In this document: positions 46,391 through 58,872 of the stretch, in pieces | How positions within the stretch are numbered: position 1 is the first letter of the stretch | Layout: every line of letters starts with the position of its first letter | Assembly (NCBI GenBank): GCA_964036665.1 | Contig: OZ038532.1 | Location: 19,557,037-19,621,036, forward strand | Direction: 5' to 3' | DNA: 64,000 bases | Source: Gordius sp. MW1 | Taxonomy: Eukaryota > Nematomorpha > Gordioida > Gordea > Gordiidae | Notes under the pieces: generated by a model | What the model was told of the DNA's origin: nothing | The model's input: the letters and a program-made list of their open reading frames with translations, nothing else | The model's database searches: none | Translations under genes and position numbers: made by a program

Positions 46391-48268
46391 GAGGTATGAA
46401 ATAAAACACTGCTCAGTGTCATAGAATGGTTTTTTGTTTAAATAATTGTGTGTTTTTTTCAAAAATTTTAGTGTTTTGATCTCGCCTAGTCTCGGTCTCG
46501 AAAGCAAATTTGCGCATTAACGAGAATTCTGGACATGTATTATTTAAATAATGCATATACTAAACAAATTTATCTCCTGACTACTTATTAGGTAAATGAA
46601 TTTAGGAAATATAAAAAACGAAACGTTTGTTTATTCAGGATCTTTGTAAACATATTATTAATATAGCTTGTGCATGTGCACTACTTTGCTATATATCTTT
46701 TATAACAATGTTTATAGCTTCAAATGAAATTAAATAATAAAAAACATGTTATTATTAGGTTTCTACACTACGTAAAAAAATTGTATAGATTATTTATCAA
46801 TTTATAAATATAACAGTTCCTATAATATGGGCAGATTTTGCCACTACATTCAAATAAAAATCAATTACTATAAATTTTTTAGACTTATATTTAACATAAT
46901 TGCATATTTAAACGGGCAGGGACCCTAGTAAGCATCTACAAAAACTAGTAATGCCAGATAATGTTTTAAACACATCATATAAATTGCTATGAAATTTATG
47001 GGCACGCTTTTATTGTCAGTCCGTCCGTTGCCCGTTGCCCAACTTGTAATTTTTGCATATTTGCCGTAAAAGCATATACGGATTTTTAATGACTGTGGGC
47101 ATATGCGTCTGTAAATGATATATATCGCTTTTGCAAATACACTAGCTTATGACCGCTGGTTAGCTCTAATTATTTTTATTGTTGTGACCGACTGATTAGC
47201 TTTCTACATAAATTTATTTGGGCAACTTGTTTGGGTTGTAACTTTATATCGGACAAATGCGAAACTGGCTAAATGATTCCCAGCAAATTATGACCGTTGC
47301 ATAATTCTGCTTTAGCTGAACTCAGATACCAAAATTCTGGTTGATAGCTATTTGTATTTGCTGTTTTGTGAACTTTTTTTGACAATATGTCTAGGTTATT
47401 GCTTAATAACGGTTGATTGCAAAACTGTCTAAATAACTCCCTGCAAATAAAAGATGCCCGTAGCTTACTTCTACTTTATCTGACCCCGATCAAAGGCCAA
47501 ATTCCATTTTAATTTTTGTGCCTGCACGTTTTGCCCATTTATGGTATCTTAGCTTTAACTGTACCAAAAACTAAATTTTTTGGGCTGAAACGAAATAATA
47601 ATGACTGCTGGTTGCCTTTAATTTTATTCTCTAGATTTGCCCCCCCCCCCTCTTTTACCCTTTTGCAAAAAGGAGCCTTGTTTTTTCCCGATAAGCCTAC
47701 GTCAAATTGACCTAATATTTCGTCGTGTTTACCACTGCGACCGCTTGGGATTGCGATTAAGCCATCCTGAGTATGATACTTGGTAGCAAAAAATCTTTCC
47801 ACGTCTCACCGCACCCCCTAACAAGGGCCTATGCCTCCATTCATATGGTTCGAAACTCGGTAAAGGCACATTTTTTTCCAAGCCTATTTGAACACTTGTT
47901 GCATTTGCCTTATTTAAACCTACTTTCTAAAATCTAATATCATTTCGAACCTCCGTGAGGACAAACATTTTTTTGCTTTTTGCTATCAACCTAAATTTTG
48001 CATTAATAATATATTTAGGCTTTTTGGGCGTCTGCTGGCTACTGACTAATAGAAAAAATGACCACTGGCCAAAGTGTGATTCCCAATTACATTTTTAAAT
48101 TTTGCCCTTATATATAGGCTAGTTGGCCGTCTTCTGGCTGCTCACCAATAGAAAAAAACTCCCACTGGTCAAAGTGTGAATCCAATTTTTTTTCCATATT
48201 TTGCCCTTATAGAATTGTAGGCTATTAGCTCAACTTGACAGCATTTTGTGCCTTTGATAGGTGTAGAT
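46391..48268. other. Spacer with satellite and SINE debris
   Basis: 46980-47035 is an eroded palindrome/GTCCGT module. 47539-47802 has an 87-codon minus frame (ATKYHTQDGLIAIPSGRSGK) of unknown family. 47820-47870 is a GGTTCGAAACTCGG-bearing SINE-like piece. 48000-48190 holds two diverged satellite monomers. Nothing else recognised. Confidence 0.4.
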
Positions 48269-48468
48269 TAGGGTTGTAAAAACGGCTTGGTTATGTTTGA
48301 TCGACCTTTGGTTTTAGTCTACTAAACATATACAGACTAAAGAATTTTGGTCTATTTTTCTTATTCTACCTCCAGGCTTAGTCGAAATTTGAAAAGCAGA
48401 CTAGAGTCGACAGGTAGACTTAATTGAACCAAAGGTCGGCTAAACAAACAGCCCTTTTTACAACAATG
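48269..48468. mobile_element. 200-bp hAT MITE
   Basis: Perfect 8-bp duplication GTGTAGAT (48261-48268, 48469-48476). Ends TAGGGTTGTAAAAACGGC and, inverted, CATTGTTGTAAAAAGGGC. CGACCTTTGGTT and AGTC/GACT motifs lie just inside both ends. No coding sequence. Confidence 0.88.
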
Positions 48469-48777
48469 GTGTAGATTAACATTTAAGGTTTCAAATTTGT
48501 AATTAATAACACATGCTGGCGAATCTAGGGTCTTGCACTTGGTGCTTTTGTTATGCCCGTAAAATATGTTTTTAGGCCCTTGTAAGTCAAAAACTATTTG
48601 ATAAATGATTATTCAAAAATTAAATTGTTTTGCAACGATTGATTTATCATATTTTTCAATTCAAAATTAAAATTCTTTGCTTTGCAGTTTAATAAATTAT
48701 TTAAAATATAAATTGAGAATTTGGGCCATTTTAGTAAAATCCAAGATGCAAGGATCTTCAAACACCCCCCTTACACA

Positions 48778-50314
48778 TAGAGTTGTTAAATTGCTAACTT
48801 GCTTCAACTCCAGCTACCATCTGCTTAAGTTTTTGGAATCGGGGTCAAAATAGCAGAATTATGAAAAAATAGCAGAAAAAGTCGGGGGGATGGAAAATGC
48901 GAAGCGCATAGACATTTTAGAATTATACGACAAAACAGCATATATTTAATTGTTATTTTCATGTCTTATTTTAAAGAATTTGTCTCATTTTTGAGCAAGA
49001 AGAGAATAAGTATACAAAATATGGATTTTAATGCATATTTGGTTAGAATTTAAAAAATCTTCAAACAAATCTCCCAAGAACTAATAATCACATAGAAGGA
49101 TTCCACAATAAGCTAAAGAAACTTGTAAAGGCTTCCCATCCCAATATTTATCAATTTATTGATTATCTCAAAAAGATACAGAAAGAAACTAACTCAAATA
49201 TCTATAAAATAAACCAAGGAAAAACAATAAACCCAAAATCTAAGAAAGAAATCAACAAAGAATCTTGTATCAATAATTTAAAAGAACATTATACTAACAG
49301 TGAAATAGACCCATCTCAATTTCTAAAAACAATATCATGTTATCTAAAATATAAAGAAAGAGATGCAATGTTAAATATTATAACCACTTGATTATTTGTC
49401 TGTTATAATTTAGTAAATATTAATAAAATTGGTCTGTTATAATCTAGTAAATATTTATAAAAAAAACTTAAATGAGTGTAAAGGCAAAACATTTTAAAGG
49501 GTCAAAGTAGCAGGATTAAAAAGTAGCAGAATAATATGACTTTTAGATAATCAATATAACCCTGACCTAAAACACTAACCCTAACCTAAAACACTAACCC
49601 CTACCTAAAACACTAACCCCGACCTAAAACACTAACCCTCCTCACCAATCTAAGATGGAAGTATTAGTATTCAACATCTATAATATAAACTATGAATAAA
49701 AGATAGGTTAAAACTTAAATTCTATTTCCTTTATTTCCAAAATTGTAAAAATAATATCATATCCATGGAAGTATTAGTATTCAACATCTATAATATAAAT
49801 TATGAATAAAAGATAGGTTAAAACTTAAATTCTATTTCCTTTATTTCCAAAATTATAAATATAATATCATATCCATGGAAGTATTAGTATTCAACATCTT
49901 TAATATAAATTATGAATAGAATTTTAGGTTAAAACTTTTAATTCTATTTCCTTTATTTCCAAAATTGTAAATATAATATGATATCCACGGAAGTATTAGT
50001 ATACAACATCTATAATATAAATTATGAATAAAAGATAGGTTAAAACTTACATTTTAATTCATCATATCAATAAACAGATGTTCAATCTTGACCAGTTCTG
50101 ACCAGTCTTGATCAGTTCTGACCAATTCTGCTGTTTTTTTTTCTGCGGTTTTGACCCGGTCCCAGTTTTTGCTCGGCCCTCGAGCATTTTTATATGCTAC
50201 TGTTCTGCCTAGTGCACCGTACAGCGAGCACATATTGTGCTAACGCGCATATTAAAACTCGGTGTACGTGCTCGCGTCTGGAGTTTGAAGCAAGTTAGCA
50301 ATTTAACAACTTTA
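48778..50314. mobile_element. hAT-like MITE split by MULE copy B
   Basis: Left 48778-48827 and right 50172-50314 are the two ends of one element. The inverted ends TTGTTAAATTGCTAACTTGC agree over about 35 bp. GAGCA/TGCTC motifs lie in the right half. A matching relative lies at about 63640-63830. Flanks CTTACACA/CTTAATAC are only a weak 8-bp duplication. Confidence 0.7.
48836..50163 (+). mobile_element. MULE-like DNA transposon, copy B
   Basis: Inverted sister of 8796-10302. Ends GAATCGGGGTCAAAATAGC and GGTTTTGACCCGGTCCC. Perfect 8-bp duplication AGTTTTTG (48828-48835, 50164-50171). The transposase region (49030-49390) has an internal deletion of about 190 bp compared with copy A. Confidence 0.8.
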
Positions 50315-50499
50315 CTTAATACAAGGGGCTTAGAACCCTGCAAATTAAAATTTATTCGGGCTTGAGCCAGTAACAATTAAAGGCGCATACAAATAACAAA
50401 AATTAAACGAATGATTTTTCCTGACAATAATACAGGCTCGATTGTTGTTGTTTTCTATAATATCAAAAAGGCGTAGTCATACCTACCGAGCTGCGTGAG

Positions 50500-51110
50500 T
50501 TTTAATTGTAGATGCTTTTTCGGGTTGGACTGAATTTAAAAAGGTTTTTAATATTTTTAACCTGGTAACGATAAATTTTTTAAAAGATATATTTACTTCT
50601 TATGGTTTTCTAAAGTGCGTAATAACGGACAATTGAAGAGCATTTACTAGCACAGAGTTTAATGAATTTTGTGAACAATGGAAAATAGACATGTACTAAC
50701 AGCGCCATATCATCCTAGTTCTAATGGGCAGGTTGAGAGATATGTAGGTATAGTAAAAAATGGATTAAATTATCACATACTGGTAAGGATAACACCTGGC
50801 TCTGTAGATTATATCATATGTCACCCAAGTATTCAGGTCGTTTGCCGGTAGGCGAAGAATTTCTTAAACGTAAAGTAAGATATCCTGATTTTTTATTAGA
50901 ATTAGATAATACTAACACCTTAACAATTACTCCTCGGTTTAAGATAGGTCAACTAGTATGGTCACGTAATTATACGTTAGAACTCATGTGGCTTTTGGCA
51001 CGTGTTAATGATCATATAGGTAATAAGATTTATAAATTAAGACTTTTAGAAAGTCAAAAAGAGGAGGTAAGACATGTGGAGCAATTACTAATGCACGATG
51101 TCTTCTAATA
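50500..51110 (+). pseudogene. Ty3/gypsy integrase, 3' part
   Basis: VDAFSGWTEFKK (first catalytic Asp), then VITDN (second Asp), a TGA, TSTEFNEFCEQWK, a frameshift near 50700, then APYHPSSNGQVERYVGIVK (catalytic Glu). The spacing fits the DD35E integrase core. The C-terminal segment RFKIGQLVWSR..KIYKLR..VRHVEQL resembles the GPY/F-type integrase tail. Reverse transcriptase and protease are not present upstream, where the hAT/MULE nest abuts. Decayed. Confidence 0.8.
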
Positions 51111-51135
51111 TAATAGTTTTTATATTTACTTGTAG

Positions 51136-51264
51136 ATGAAACTTCAGACGTCATGGTGGGTGGAAATAGTGGTGAGAAGAACTAGGGCCATTCGCCCACC
51201 AGGACCCATACATTTAAGGTTCATAATCGATAGATGGGGTTCCGAGGATAGTCGGTATGTTTAA
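51136..51264 (+). CDS. Small ORF after integrase
   Basis: 42 codons (KLQTSWWVEIVVRRTRAIRP..). Its stop overlaps the start of the next frame as TATGTTTAA, so the two could once have been one frame. Unknown function; part of the gypsy-like element by position. Confidence 0.3.
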   Translation: MKLQTSWWVEIVVRRTRAIRPPGPIHLRFIIDRWGSEDSRYV

Positions 51265-51544
51265 GCCACCACCAACGGTGATGCCAAGAAGACCAAATCC
51301 GTATGTTGGTCAACGGCATGGCAGACAAGAGGGTAAACCTCGAAGGAAGTGTGACGGTTGTCGTAGATGGCATCGTAAGCCGATGTGCACGGGACGTAGC
51401 ACAGGGGCATCACGAATAGGTGTTGCACCTCAGGCTACTCCCGAGGTGACTCAAAGGGCTGATCAGTCAGCCACACCAATTAATTATGTGTCGTCGCTGA
51501 GTGCGACGGAGGCCGTACAACAACTTTGCTTTGGCCCTAAATAG
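51257..51544 (+). CDS. Basic zinc-knuckle-like ORF of the gypsy element
   Basis: 95 codons, GC-rich, strongly basic in its first half (PRRPNPYVGQRHGRQEGKPR) and containing CDGCRRWHRKPMC. That is C-x2-C-x3-H-x4-C, one residue short of the retroviral-type CCHC knuckle. The second half is Ala/Thr/Gln-rich. It lies 3' of the integrase and 5' of LTR-like sequence, an unusual place for a nucleic-acid-binding module, since the knuckle normally belongs to Gag. No host family is recognised. Confidence 0.4.
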   Translation: MFKPPPTVMPRRPNPYVGQRHGRQEGKPRRKCDGCRRWHRKPMCTGRSTGASRIGVAPQATPEVTQRADQSATPINYVSSLSATEAVQQLCFGPK

Positions 51545-51900
51545 GAGGTGCCTGAGAAGGCAAATGGGGAAGGTATTGTAGTTGTGTAAATTTTTGATTA
51601 GTTAGGTCGAGTATTTAATTTTTGATTGATTTGTTTAGTTTAAGTGTGCACATATCGCATGAATAAACTTTAGGCGGATAAACCTATGCAGACGAACCTA
51701 TGCAGACGAACCTATGCAGATGAACCTACGCAAATGAGCTAGGGGAGACTGCGCGTAAATCGGCTATATATTGGGAAGAAACAGCGAGGAATATACATTC
51801 ACACAATCTCGCCTATTTCGCACTTATTGCAACCGCCCACATATAATTTGTATCGTCTAACGTTTACATTTAGATCCAAAATATTGTTATCCTACCGGTT
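51545..51900 (+). repeat. LTR-like tail with 14-bp tandem
   Basis: Purine-rich AGGAGGTGCCTGAGAAGG, then AT-rich sequence, then four tandem copies of AACCTATGCAGACG (51681-51736). No second LTR is in the window to confirm boundaries. Confidence 0.4.
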
Positions 51901-52660
51901 TGATTAAATAACCTTATACCGCGAATTCGTCAATTGGATCTACATTTATTTTCTTTGCTGGACAATAAACTAGTTATCAAGTGTCAAGTAAAGAAAGTGG
52001 TAGCAAGAAACGTTAAACTTTTATATTTAGATGCATGTACATATATTGCCTTTGATAACTTTCTCATTTATCCTTTCGTTTTATATAATGAATACTTGTT
52101 AAATAAAATTAAGTCATTTTCTATATAAATAAGTTGATATTAGCGCATACTAATTTCTTTAAGTAGCAAGTGGTCATAAAACATAATTAAACGGGTTGGC
52201 CCAACCTGTGCAAGTATGCTCATTTTATGAAAATATATTTACATCATAATATAAAGTCGGTAATACCGTTACATGGGTAAAAGAGATAGATGGTCTTAAA
52301 AATTAAAAATCGATAGACAAATCAATTTAATATTTATTTCTCTAAATTTGTTTATATCACATTATAATCATAAAACAGTTTTTACTTGTAGAAACTATAT
52401 AATAATATTATATTAATTCTTCATTATGCGATAACAACGTCGTGTCATTATTTTAAAACATGTGTTTGTGAAGTCTCAAGGATGTGAGGATTTTAAAAAA
52501 CAAAATTGCACAAAATCCCTTGTAATTAAAAATTATTTCATGATTTTGATCTTAGTATACTATTTAAAAAATGGGGCTTTATAAAAATACACTAGAATCC
52601 TACTAGTTTTGATCCACATTTGGATATGGTCTTACGCGAGAGTATAGCTGTTTATTAACT
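51901..52660. other. AT-rich, nothing recognised
   Basis: A 64-codon open frame at 51934 lacks splice or family support. Confidence 0.4.
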
Positions 52661-54672
52661 ACTAGTTAAGCCCGGCAAACGTTGTTTTGCCATATACATT
52701 ATGCCTGGCAAATTAACTAACTTACTATAAGTGTGTGGGGATAAAAAATTTATAAACTCAACTAATAAAACTGGCAACAAAATTAATGAACTGCCATTAT
52801 AATCACATGGCCATAGAAGCATGTAATTTATTTGGGGACACGACCTTGCATAAGTTATGTAATAACAATGCACATTATAAGAAAGTATTATATAAAAAGA
52901 TACAAATGTCACACGTATGGGGACGATGTGGGATCCATATTTCGGGTCATCTGGGATGGGAAGGCGAGGAGGTAAAACGTGGCCTAGGCTAGGGACAATT
53001 TTTCCCGGAGGTCCGTTTGAGTAGAAGCTGGGTAAAAATATTTTTGATTGGAGAGACACGACCTTGTATAAGTTATGTAATAACAATGCACATAAGAGCG
53101 TGTTATATAAAAAGATACAAATGTCACACGTATGGGGACGATATAAGCGTATTTTAACGGTAATGGGCAAGGTAGTCTGAAAAATTATAAAAAACAGAGT
53201 AAGTTATTACCAAGCTAAAAATATAAAAAAATAAATAGTATAAAAAAATTTAAACACTAACCTGTAGATGAGATGGCGACTGGCACAGTAAGAAATGAAG
53301 GTCGATTCGATATTAGCGTGTTTTAACGGTAATGGGCAAGGTAGTCTGAAAAATTATAAAAAACAGAGTAAGTTATTACTAAGCTAAAAATATAAAAAAA
53401 TAAATAATATAAAAAAATTTAAACACTAACCTGTAGATGAGATGGCGAATGGCACATTAAGAAATGAAGGTCGATTCGATATACGCGTATTTTAACGGTA
53501 TTGGGCAAGGTCGTCTGAAAAATTATAAAAAACTGAGTAAGTTATTACTAAGCTTAAAATATAAAAAAATAAATAATATAAAAAAATTTAAACACTAACC
53601 TGTAGATGAGATGGCGAATGGCACAGTAAGAAATGAAGGTCGATTCGATATAAGCGTGTTTTAACGGTAATGGGCAAGGTAGTCTGAAAAATTATAAAAA
53701 ACAGAGTAAGTTATTACTAAGCTAAAAATATAAAAAAATAAATAATATAAAAAAATTTAAACACTAACCTGTAGATGAGATGGCGAATGGCACAGTAAGA
53801 AATGAAGGTCGATTCGATATAAGCGTGTTTTAACGGTAAAGGGCAAGGTAGTCGATATAAGCGTGTTTTAACGGTAATGGGCAAGGTAGTCTGAAAAATT
53901 ATAAAAAACAGAGTAAGTTATTACTAAGCTAAAAATATAAAAAAATAAATAATATAAAAAAATTTAAACACTAACCTGTAGATGAGATGGCGAATGGCAC
54001 AGTAAGAAATGAAGGTCGATTCGATATTAGTGTGTTTTAACGGTAATGGGCAAGGTAGTCTGAAAAATTATAAAAAACAGAGTAAGTTATTACTAAGCTA
54101 AAAATATAAAAAAATAAATAATATAAAAAAATTTAAACACTAACCTGTAGATGAGATGGCGAATGGCAGTAAGAAATGAAGGTCGATTCGATATAAGCGT
54201 GTTTTAACGGTAATGGGCAAGGTAGTCGGAAAAATTATAAAAAACAGAGTAAGTTATTACTAAGCTAAAAATATAAAAAAAATAAATAATATAAAAAAAT
54301 AAACCTGCAAGGGAAATTTGATGGATAAAGGGTCAAATGAAGAATAAGGTAATACACGTACAGCAGTATTATAGAAGTATAGGTAGGTACCCGATTTTAT
54401 TTGAAGCTGGATAAGTAAAATGGCCGATATTTTTAAAACAAATAGGTATTCAAATTTGCAAACGATGAGATGCGTTTGATTGACATTTTATTGAACGTCA
54501 AAACGTATAAATCCCAATATCTCAAAAATTAAAAGGAATTTTAGGATTCTGAAAAAGCTATTTTACCCCTGGCCGGGGTAAATTTTCGCGCGAATCGGAC
54601 CAGTAGTTTCAGAATTTAGCTCTTACATATATACATATATACACTTTACTTTATATATATAGATAGATTACA
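52661..54672 (+). mobile_element. ACTAG/CCCGGCAAACG dispersed element with internal satellite
   Basis: Head ACTAGTTAAGCCCGGCAAACG at 52661. The tail GCGCGAATCGGACCAGTAGT (54592-54612) is followed by TTTCAGAATTTAGC and an AT-rich ATAGATAGATTA end. Paired head and tail of this kind mark a common arthropod dispersed family; its class is not decided here. 52840-52960 and 53050-53140 are an internal near-duplicate (CACGACCTTG..AAGTTATG). The minus-strand 171-codon open frame (52655-53170) is a repeat translation. Confidence 0.5.
53145..54302 (+). repeat. 169-bp satellite, about 7 copies
   Basis: AAACACTAACCTGTAG recurs at 53252, 53421, 53590, 53759, 53966 and 54135. Steps are 169 bp except one of 207 bp, where a 38-bp partial duplication is inserted. 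Copies are nearly identical. Confidence 0.95.
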
Positions 54673-54673
54673 T

Positions 54674-54715
54674 GTAACTAGTTCTTGGAACTAGTTTGAA
54701 CTAGTTTCTTTAAAA
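54674..54715. repeat. GAACTAGTT repeats, hAT fragment
   Basis: Four AACTAGTT units, the same code as the hAT at 33170-33297. Probably a subterminal fragment of that family. No TIR. Confidence 0.5.
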
Positions 54716-54962
54716 TAACTAAATGTAATTTCTTAGTTTAAATGCAAGAGAATTGTAACTGTAGCTGATGATTTTAGTAACTGTTCGATAAAGTTACAGT
54801 TATTTACTATTTTTCAATCTTATAATAAATTCTGACAAGTATCATATTTAAATTTCTTAGATTACTTTTAGAAAAATTCACAACAGTTTAACCGTTTAAA
54901 TGCTGGCGTTTTAAATTAAATAATCGAAAATTTGCTTAAATTTAATTGCAAAAATTTTGCCC

Positions 54963-57900
54963 TATTAATTGCTATGCAATTTATGGGCTCGCTTTTGCTT
55001 TTGTTTGTCCGCGTCCGCTTTTGTTTGTCCGCGTCCGCGTCCGCATACACCCTCCCTATCTATTTGCATTGGGGATACTAGGTTTTGTTTACCAGTATAG
55101 ATAAGGAGGGGAATTGCTCTAAGTGATTAATGCATAAGAGGTGCCCCACCCCTCATCTCTATCTCCCTCGCTGTGTTATTTTTTAAATTAATGCATAAGA
55201 GGTACCCCACCCCTCATCTCTATCTCCCTCGGTGTGTTATATATAAGATTTGTTAAATTATCTATTACACCGGCTTTCTGACTGTTATATAATAAACATA
55301 AATAAAAGTTGTTTACTTTTAATTGCTATGCAATTTAACTAGTTTTTGGGTTAGAATCCCGGAGTTTTTTTGACTCTTATGGTTGTTCTTGTTACTATCA
55401 TTGATAATAAGACTTTTTGGCCGTCCGCTGGCTGCTGACCAATGAAAAAATGACCATTGGCCAAAATGTGAATCCGAGTTTATTTTTTCGTTTTTTTTTG
55501 ACTATTATGATTGTTCCTGTTACTACCATTGCTATTATGACTTTTTGGCCGTCCGCTGGCTACTGACCGATAGAAAAAATGACCATTGGCCAAAATGTGA
55601 ATCGAAATTATTTTTTTCGTTTTTTTTGACTATTATGATTGTTCCTGTTCCTACCATTGCTATTTTGGCTTTTTGGCCGTCCGCTTGTTCTATTATTGTT
55701 TCATTTTATTATATAATAAAAATGAATAAAAGTTGTTAACTTTTAATTGCTATGCAATTTAACTAGTTTTTGGGTTAAAATCCCGGAGTTTTTTTAACCC
55801 TTATGATTGTTCTTGTTACTATCATTGATAATAAGACTTTTTGGCCGTCCGCTGGCTGCTGACCAATGAAAAAAATGACCATTGGCCAAAATGTGAATCC
55901 AAGTTTTTTTTAAGTTTTTTTTTGACTATTATGATTGTTCCTGTTACTACCATTGCTATTATGACTTTTTGGCCGTCCGCTGGCTCCTGACCGATGGAAA
56001 AAATGACCATTGGCCAAAATGTGAATCGAAAATATTTTTTTCATTTTTTTTTGACTATTATGATTGTGCCTGTTCCTACCATTGCTATTATGACTTTTTG
56101 GCCGTCCGCTGGCTGCTGACCAATGGAATAAAATGACCATTGGCCAAAATGTGATTCAAAATTTTTTTTTCGTTTTTTTTTGACTATTATGAATTTATAT
56201 CCACTTTTACCGTGTCCTGGCTGCTGACCAAGGGGAAATAATGACCATTGGCCAAAATGTGATTCGAAAATTTTTTTTTCGTTTTTTTTTACTCTTATGA
56301 ATTTATATCCACTTTTACCGTGTGCTGGCTGCTGACCAATGGAAAAAAATGACCATTGGCCAAAGTGAGCATCAAAATTTTTTTCCCGTTTTTTTTTGCT
56401 ATCATTGACTTATAGAGTATCTGTTGGTACTGACCAATGGAGAAAAAATGACCATTGGCCAAATTTTATTTTTTAATTAAAAATTGTTCAAATTCAACAA
56501 AATATTTCTCCCAACAATTCTGCAAATTCTTAACATCATGATATTATATAATATAATGTTTGTTAGACCCATAATCACTAAAGGCCATAAAAACTAATGT
56601 AATACGCAATTAGATGCAAACACTAAATCTAACCTTAACCCTTGCCTATATTACATTTTGCCTATAAATGGAAAATTTGTATAAATAATTAATTAATCAT
56701 CAGGCATTTAATACCCCCCCCCTATAGGCAATCTCGCCCCTTCCCACCTTTCTCGCCCATCGCTTTTGCTTTTGTTTGTCCGCGTCCGCTTTTGTTTGTC
56801 CGCGTCCGCATACACCCTCCCTATCTATTTGCATTGGGTATATTAGGTTTTGTTTACCAGTATAGATAAGGAGGGGAATTGCTCTAAGTGATTAATGCAT
56901 AAGAGGTGCCCACCCCTCATCTCTATCTCCCTCACTATGTTATTTTTTAAATTAATAAGAGGTACCCCACCCCTCATCTCTATCTCCCTCGGTGTGTTAT
57001 ATATAAGATTTGTTAAATTATCTATTACACCGGCTTTCTGACTGTTATATAATAAACATAAATAAAAGTTGTTTACTTTTAATTGCTATGCAATTTAACT
57101 AGTTTTTGGGTTAGAATCCCGGAGTTTTTTTTGACTCTTATGATTGTTCTTGTTACTATCATTGATAATAAGACTTTTTGGCCGTCCGCTTGCTGCTGAC
57201 TAATGAAAAAAATGACCATTGGCCAAAATGTGAATCCGAGTTTATTTTTTCGTTTTTTTTGACTATTATGATTGTTCCTGTTACTACCATTGCTATTATG
57301 ACTTTTTATCCGTCCGCTGGCTCCTGACCGATGGAAAAAATGACCATTGGCCAAAATGTGAATCGAAATTATTTTTTTCGTTTTTTTTTGACTATTATGA
57401 TTGTTCCTGTTCCTACCATTGCTACTATGACTTTTTGGCCGTCTGGCTGCTGACCAATGAAAAAAATGACCATTGGCCAAAATGTGAATCCGAATTTTTT
57501 TTTCGTTTTTTTTTGACTATTATGATTGTTCCTGTTACTACCATTGCTATTATGACTTTTTGGCCGTCCGCTGGCTCCTGACCGATGGAAAAAATGACCA
57601 TTGGCCAAAATGTGAATCGAAATTATTTTTTCGTTTTTTTTTGACTATTATGATTGTTCCTGTTCCTACCATTGCTATTATGACTTTTTGGCCGTCCGCT
57701 GGCTGATGACCAATGGAATAAAATGACCATTGGCCAAAATGTGAATCGAAATTATTTTTTTCGTTTTTTTTTGACTATTATGATTGTTCCTGTTCCTACC
57801 ATTGCTATTATGACTTTTTGGCCGTCCGCTTGTTCTATTATTGTTTCATTTTATTATATACTAAACATGAATAAAAGTTGTTTACTTTTAATTGCTATGC

Positions 57901-58447
57901 AATTTAACTAGTTTTTGGGTTAGAATCCCGAGTTTTTTTGACTCTTATGATTGTTCTTGTTACTATCATTGATAATAAGACTTTTTGGCCGTCCGCTTGC
58001 TGCTGACCAATGAAAAAAATGACCATTGGCCAAAATGTGAATTCGAGTTTATTTTTTCGTTTTTTTTTGACTATTATGATTGTTCCTGTTACTACCATTG
58101 CTATTATGACTTTTTGGCCGTCCGCTGGCTCCTGATCGATGGAAAAAATGACCATTGGCCAAAATGTGAACCGAAATTATTTTTTTCGTTTTTTTTTGAC
58201 TATTATGATTGTTCCTGTTCCTACCATTGCTATTATGACTTTTTGGCCGTCCGCTGACCAATGGAATAAAATGACCATTGGCCAAAATGTAATTCGAAAA
58301 TTTTTTTTTCGTTTTTTTTTGACTGTTATGAATTTATATCCACTTTTACCGTGTCCTGGCTGCTGACCAATGGAAAAAATGACCATTGGCCAAAATGTGA
58401 TTCAAAAATTTTTTTTCGTTTTTTTTACTCTTATGAATTTATATAAA
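54963..58447 (-). repeat. Composite satellite, reversed, third block
   Basis: Starts AATTGCTATGCAATTTATGG GCTCG and a GTCCGC VNTR (54966-55045). Two units of about 1.8 kb repeat the CCTCATCTCTATCTCCCTCG blocks (55145, 55212; 56920, 56965). B-box modules here read GGGTTAGAATCCCGG (55347, 57106, 57920). Ends near 58447. Confidence 0.9.
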
Positions 58448-58454
58448 CTTTTAA

Positions 58455-58690
58455 ATCCATGGTAATTTTCCTCCGTTTCATTCGGGGCTCTCCCAACACG
58501 GCATCCTTTAAGTCCATCACTGTAATTAAAAATTCATATTCCTCCCTAGGTTGCTCATGATTATGAATAACTTCTGGGGAGGTTGCAATTTTCGCTCTGC
58601 TAGGGCAAGTTCTAGTCTAACATCGATAGTAGGTAACAAACGAGGTTTTTCTTGTTTTATATTAAAGATAATCACTAAAATAAAAGGGTA
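58455..58690 (-). pseudogene. Coding-like remnant, unknown
   Basis: Minus strand: PRLLPTIDVRLELALAERKL, then in a shifted frame EEYEFLITVMDLKDAVLGEP and RMKRRKITMDL. Protein-like composition and one frameshift. No family recognised. Confidence 0.3.
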
Positions 58691-58872
58691 TCTTTGCGAG
58701 AAAGAATAAATGACATCTAAAGAAAAGGCAATATTATTTAATACAGAAAGTATAAATACTTTGCTAAGTGCTTTGTATTCGTTGCACTACATCCAACATG
58801 ATTTCTGCATTTACGATTGAGCCTTAATTGAATGATAAAACTTTTATTTGAAGGTTTTGATATAAATTGGCA

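Noticed and set aside
52655..53170. 171-codon minus-strand frame
   Set aside because: Lies over the head of a dispersed element and internal duplicates; hydrophobic low-information translation with no family.
53145..54302. CRISPR-like regular repeats
   Set aside because: Contiguous 169-bp tandem satellite with no unique spacers, in eukaryotic DNA.
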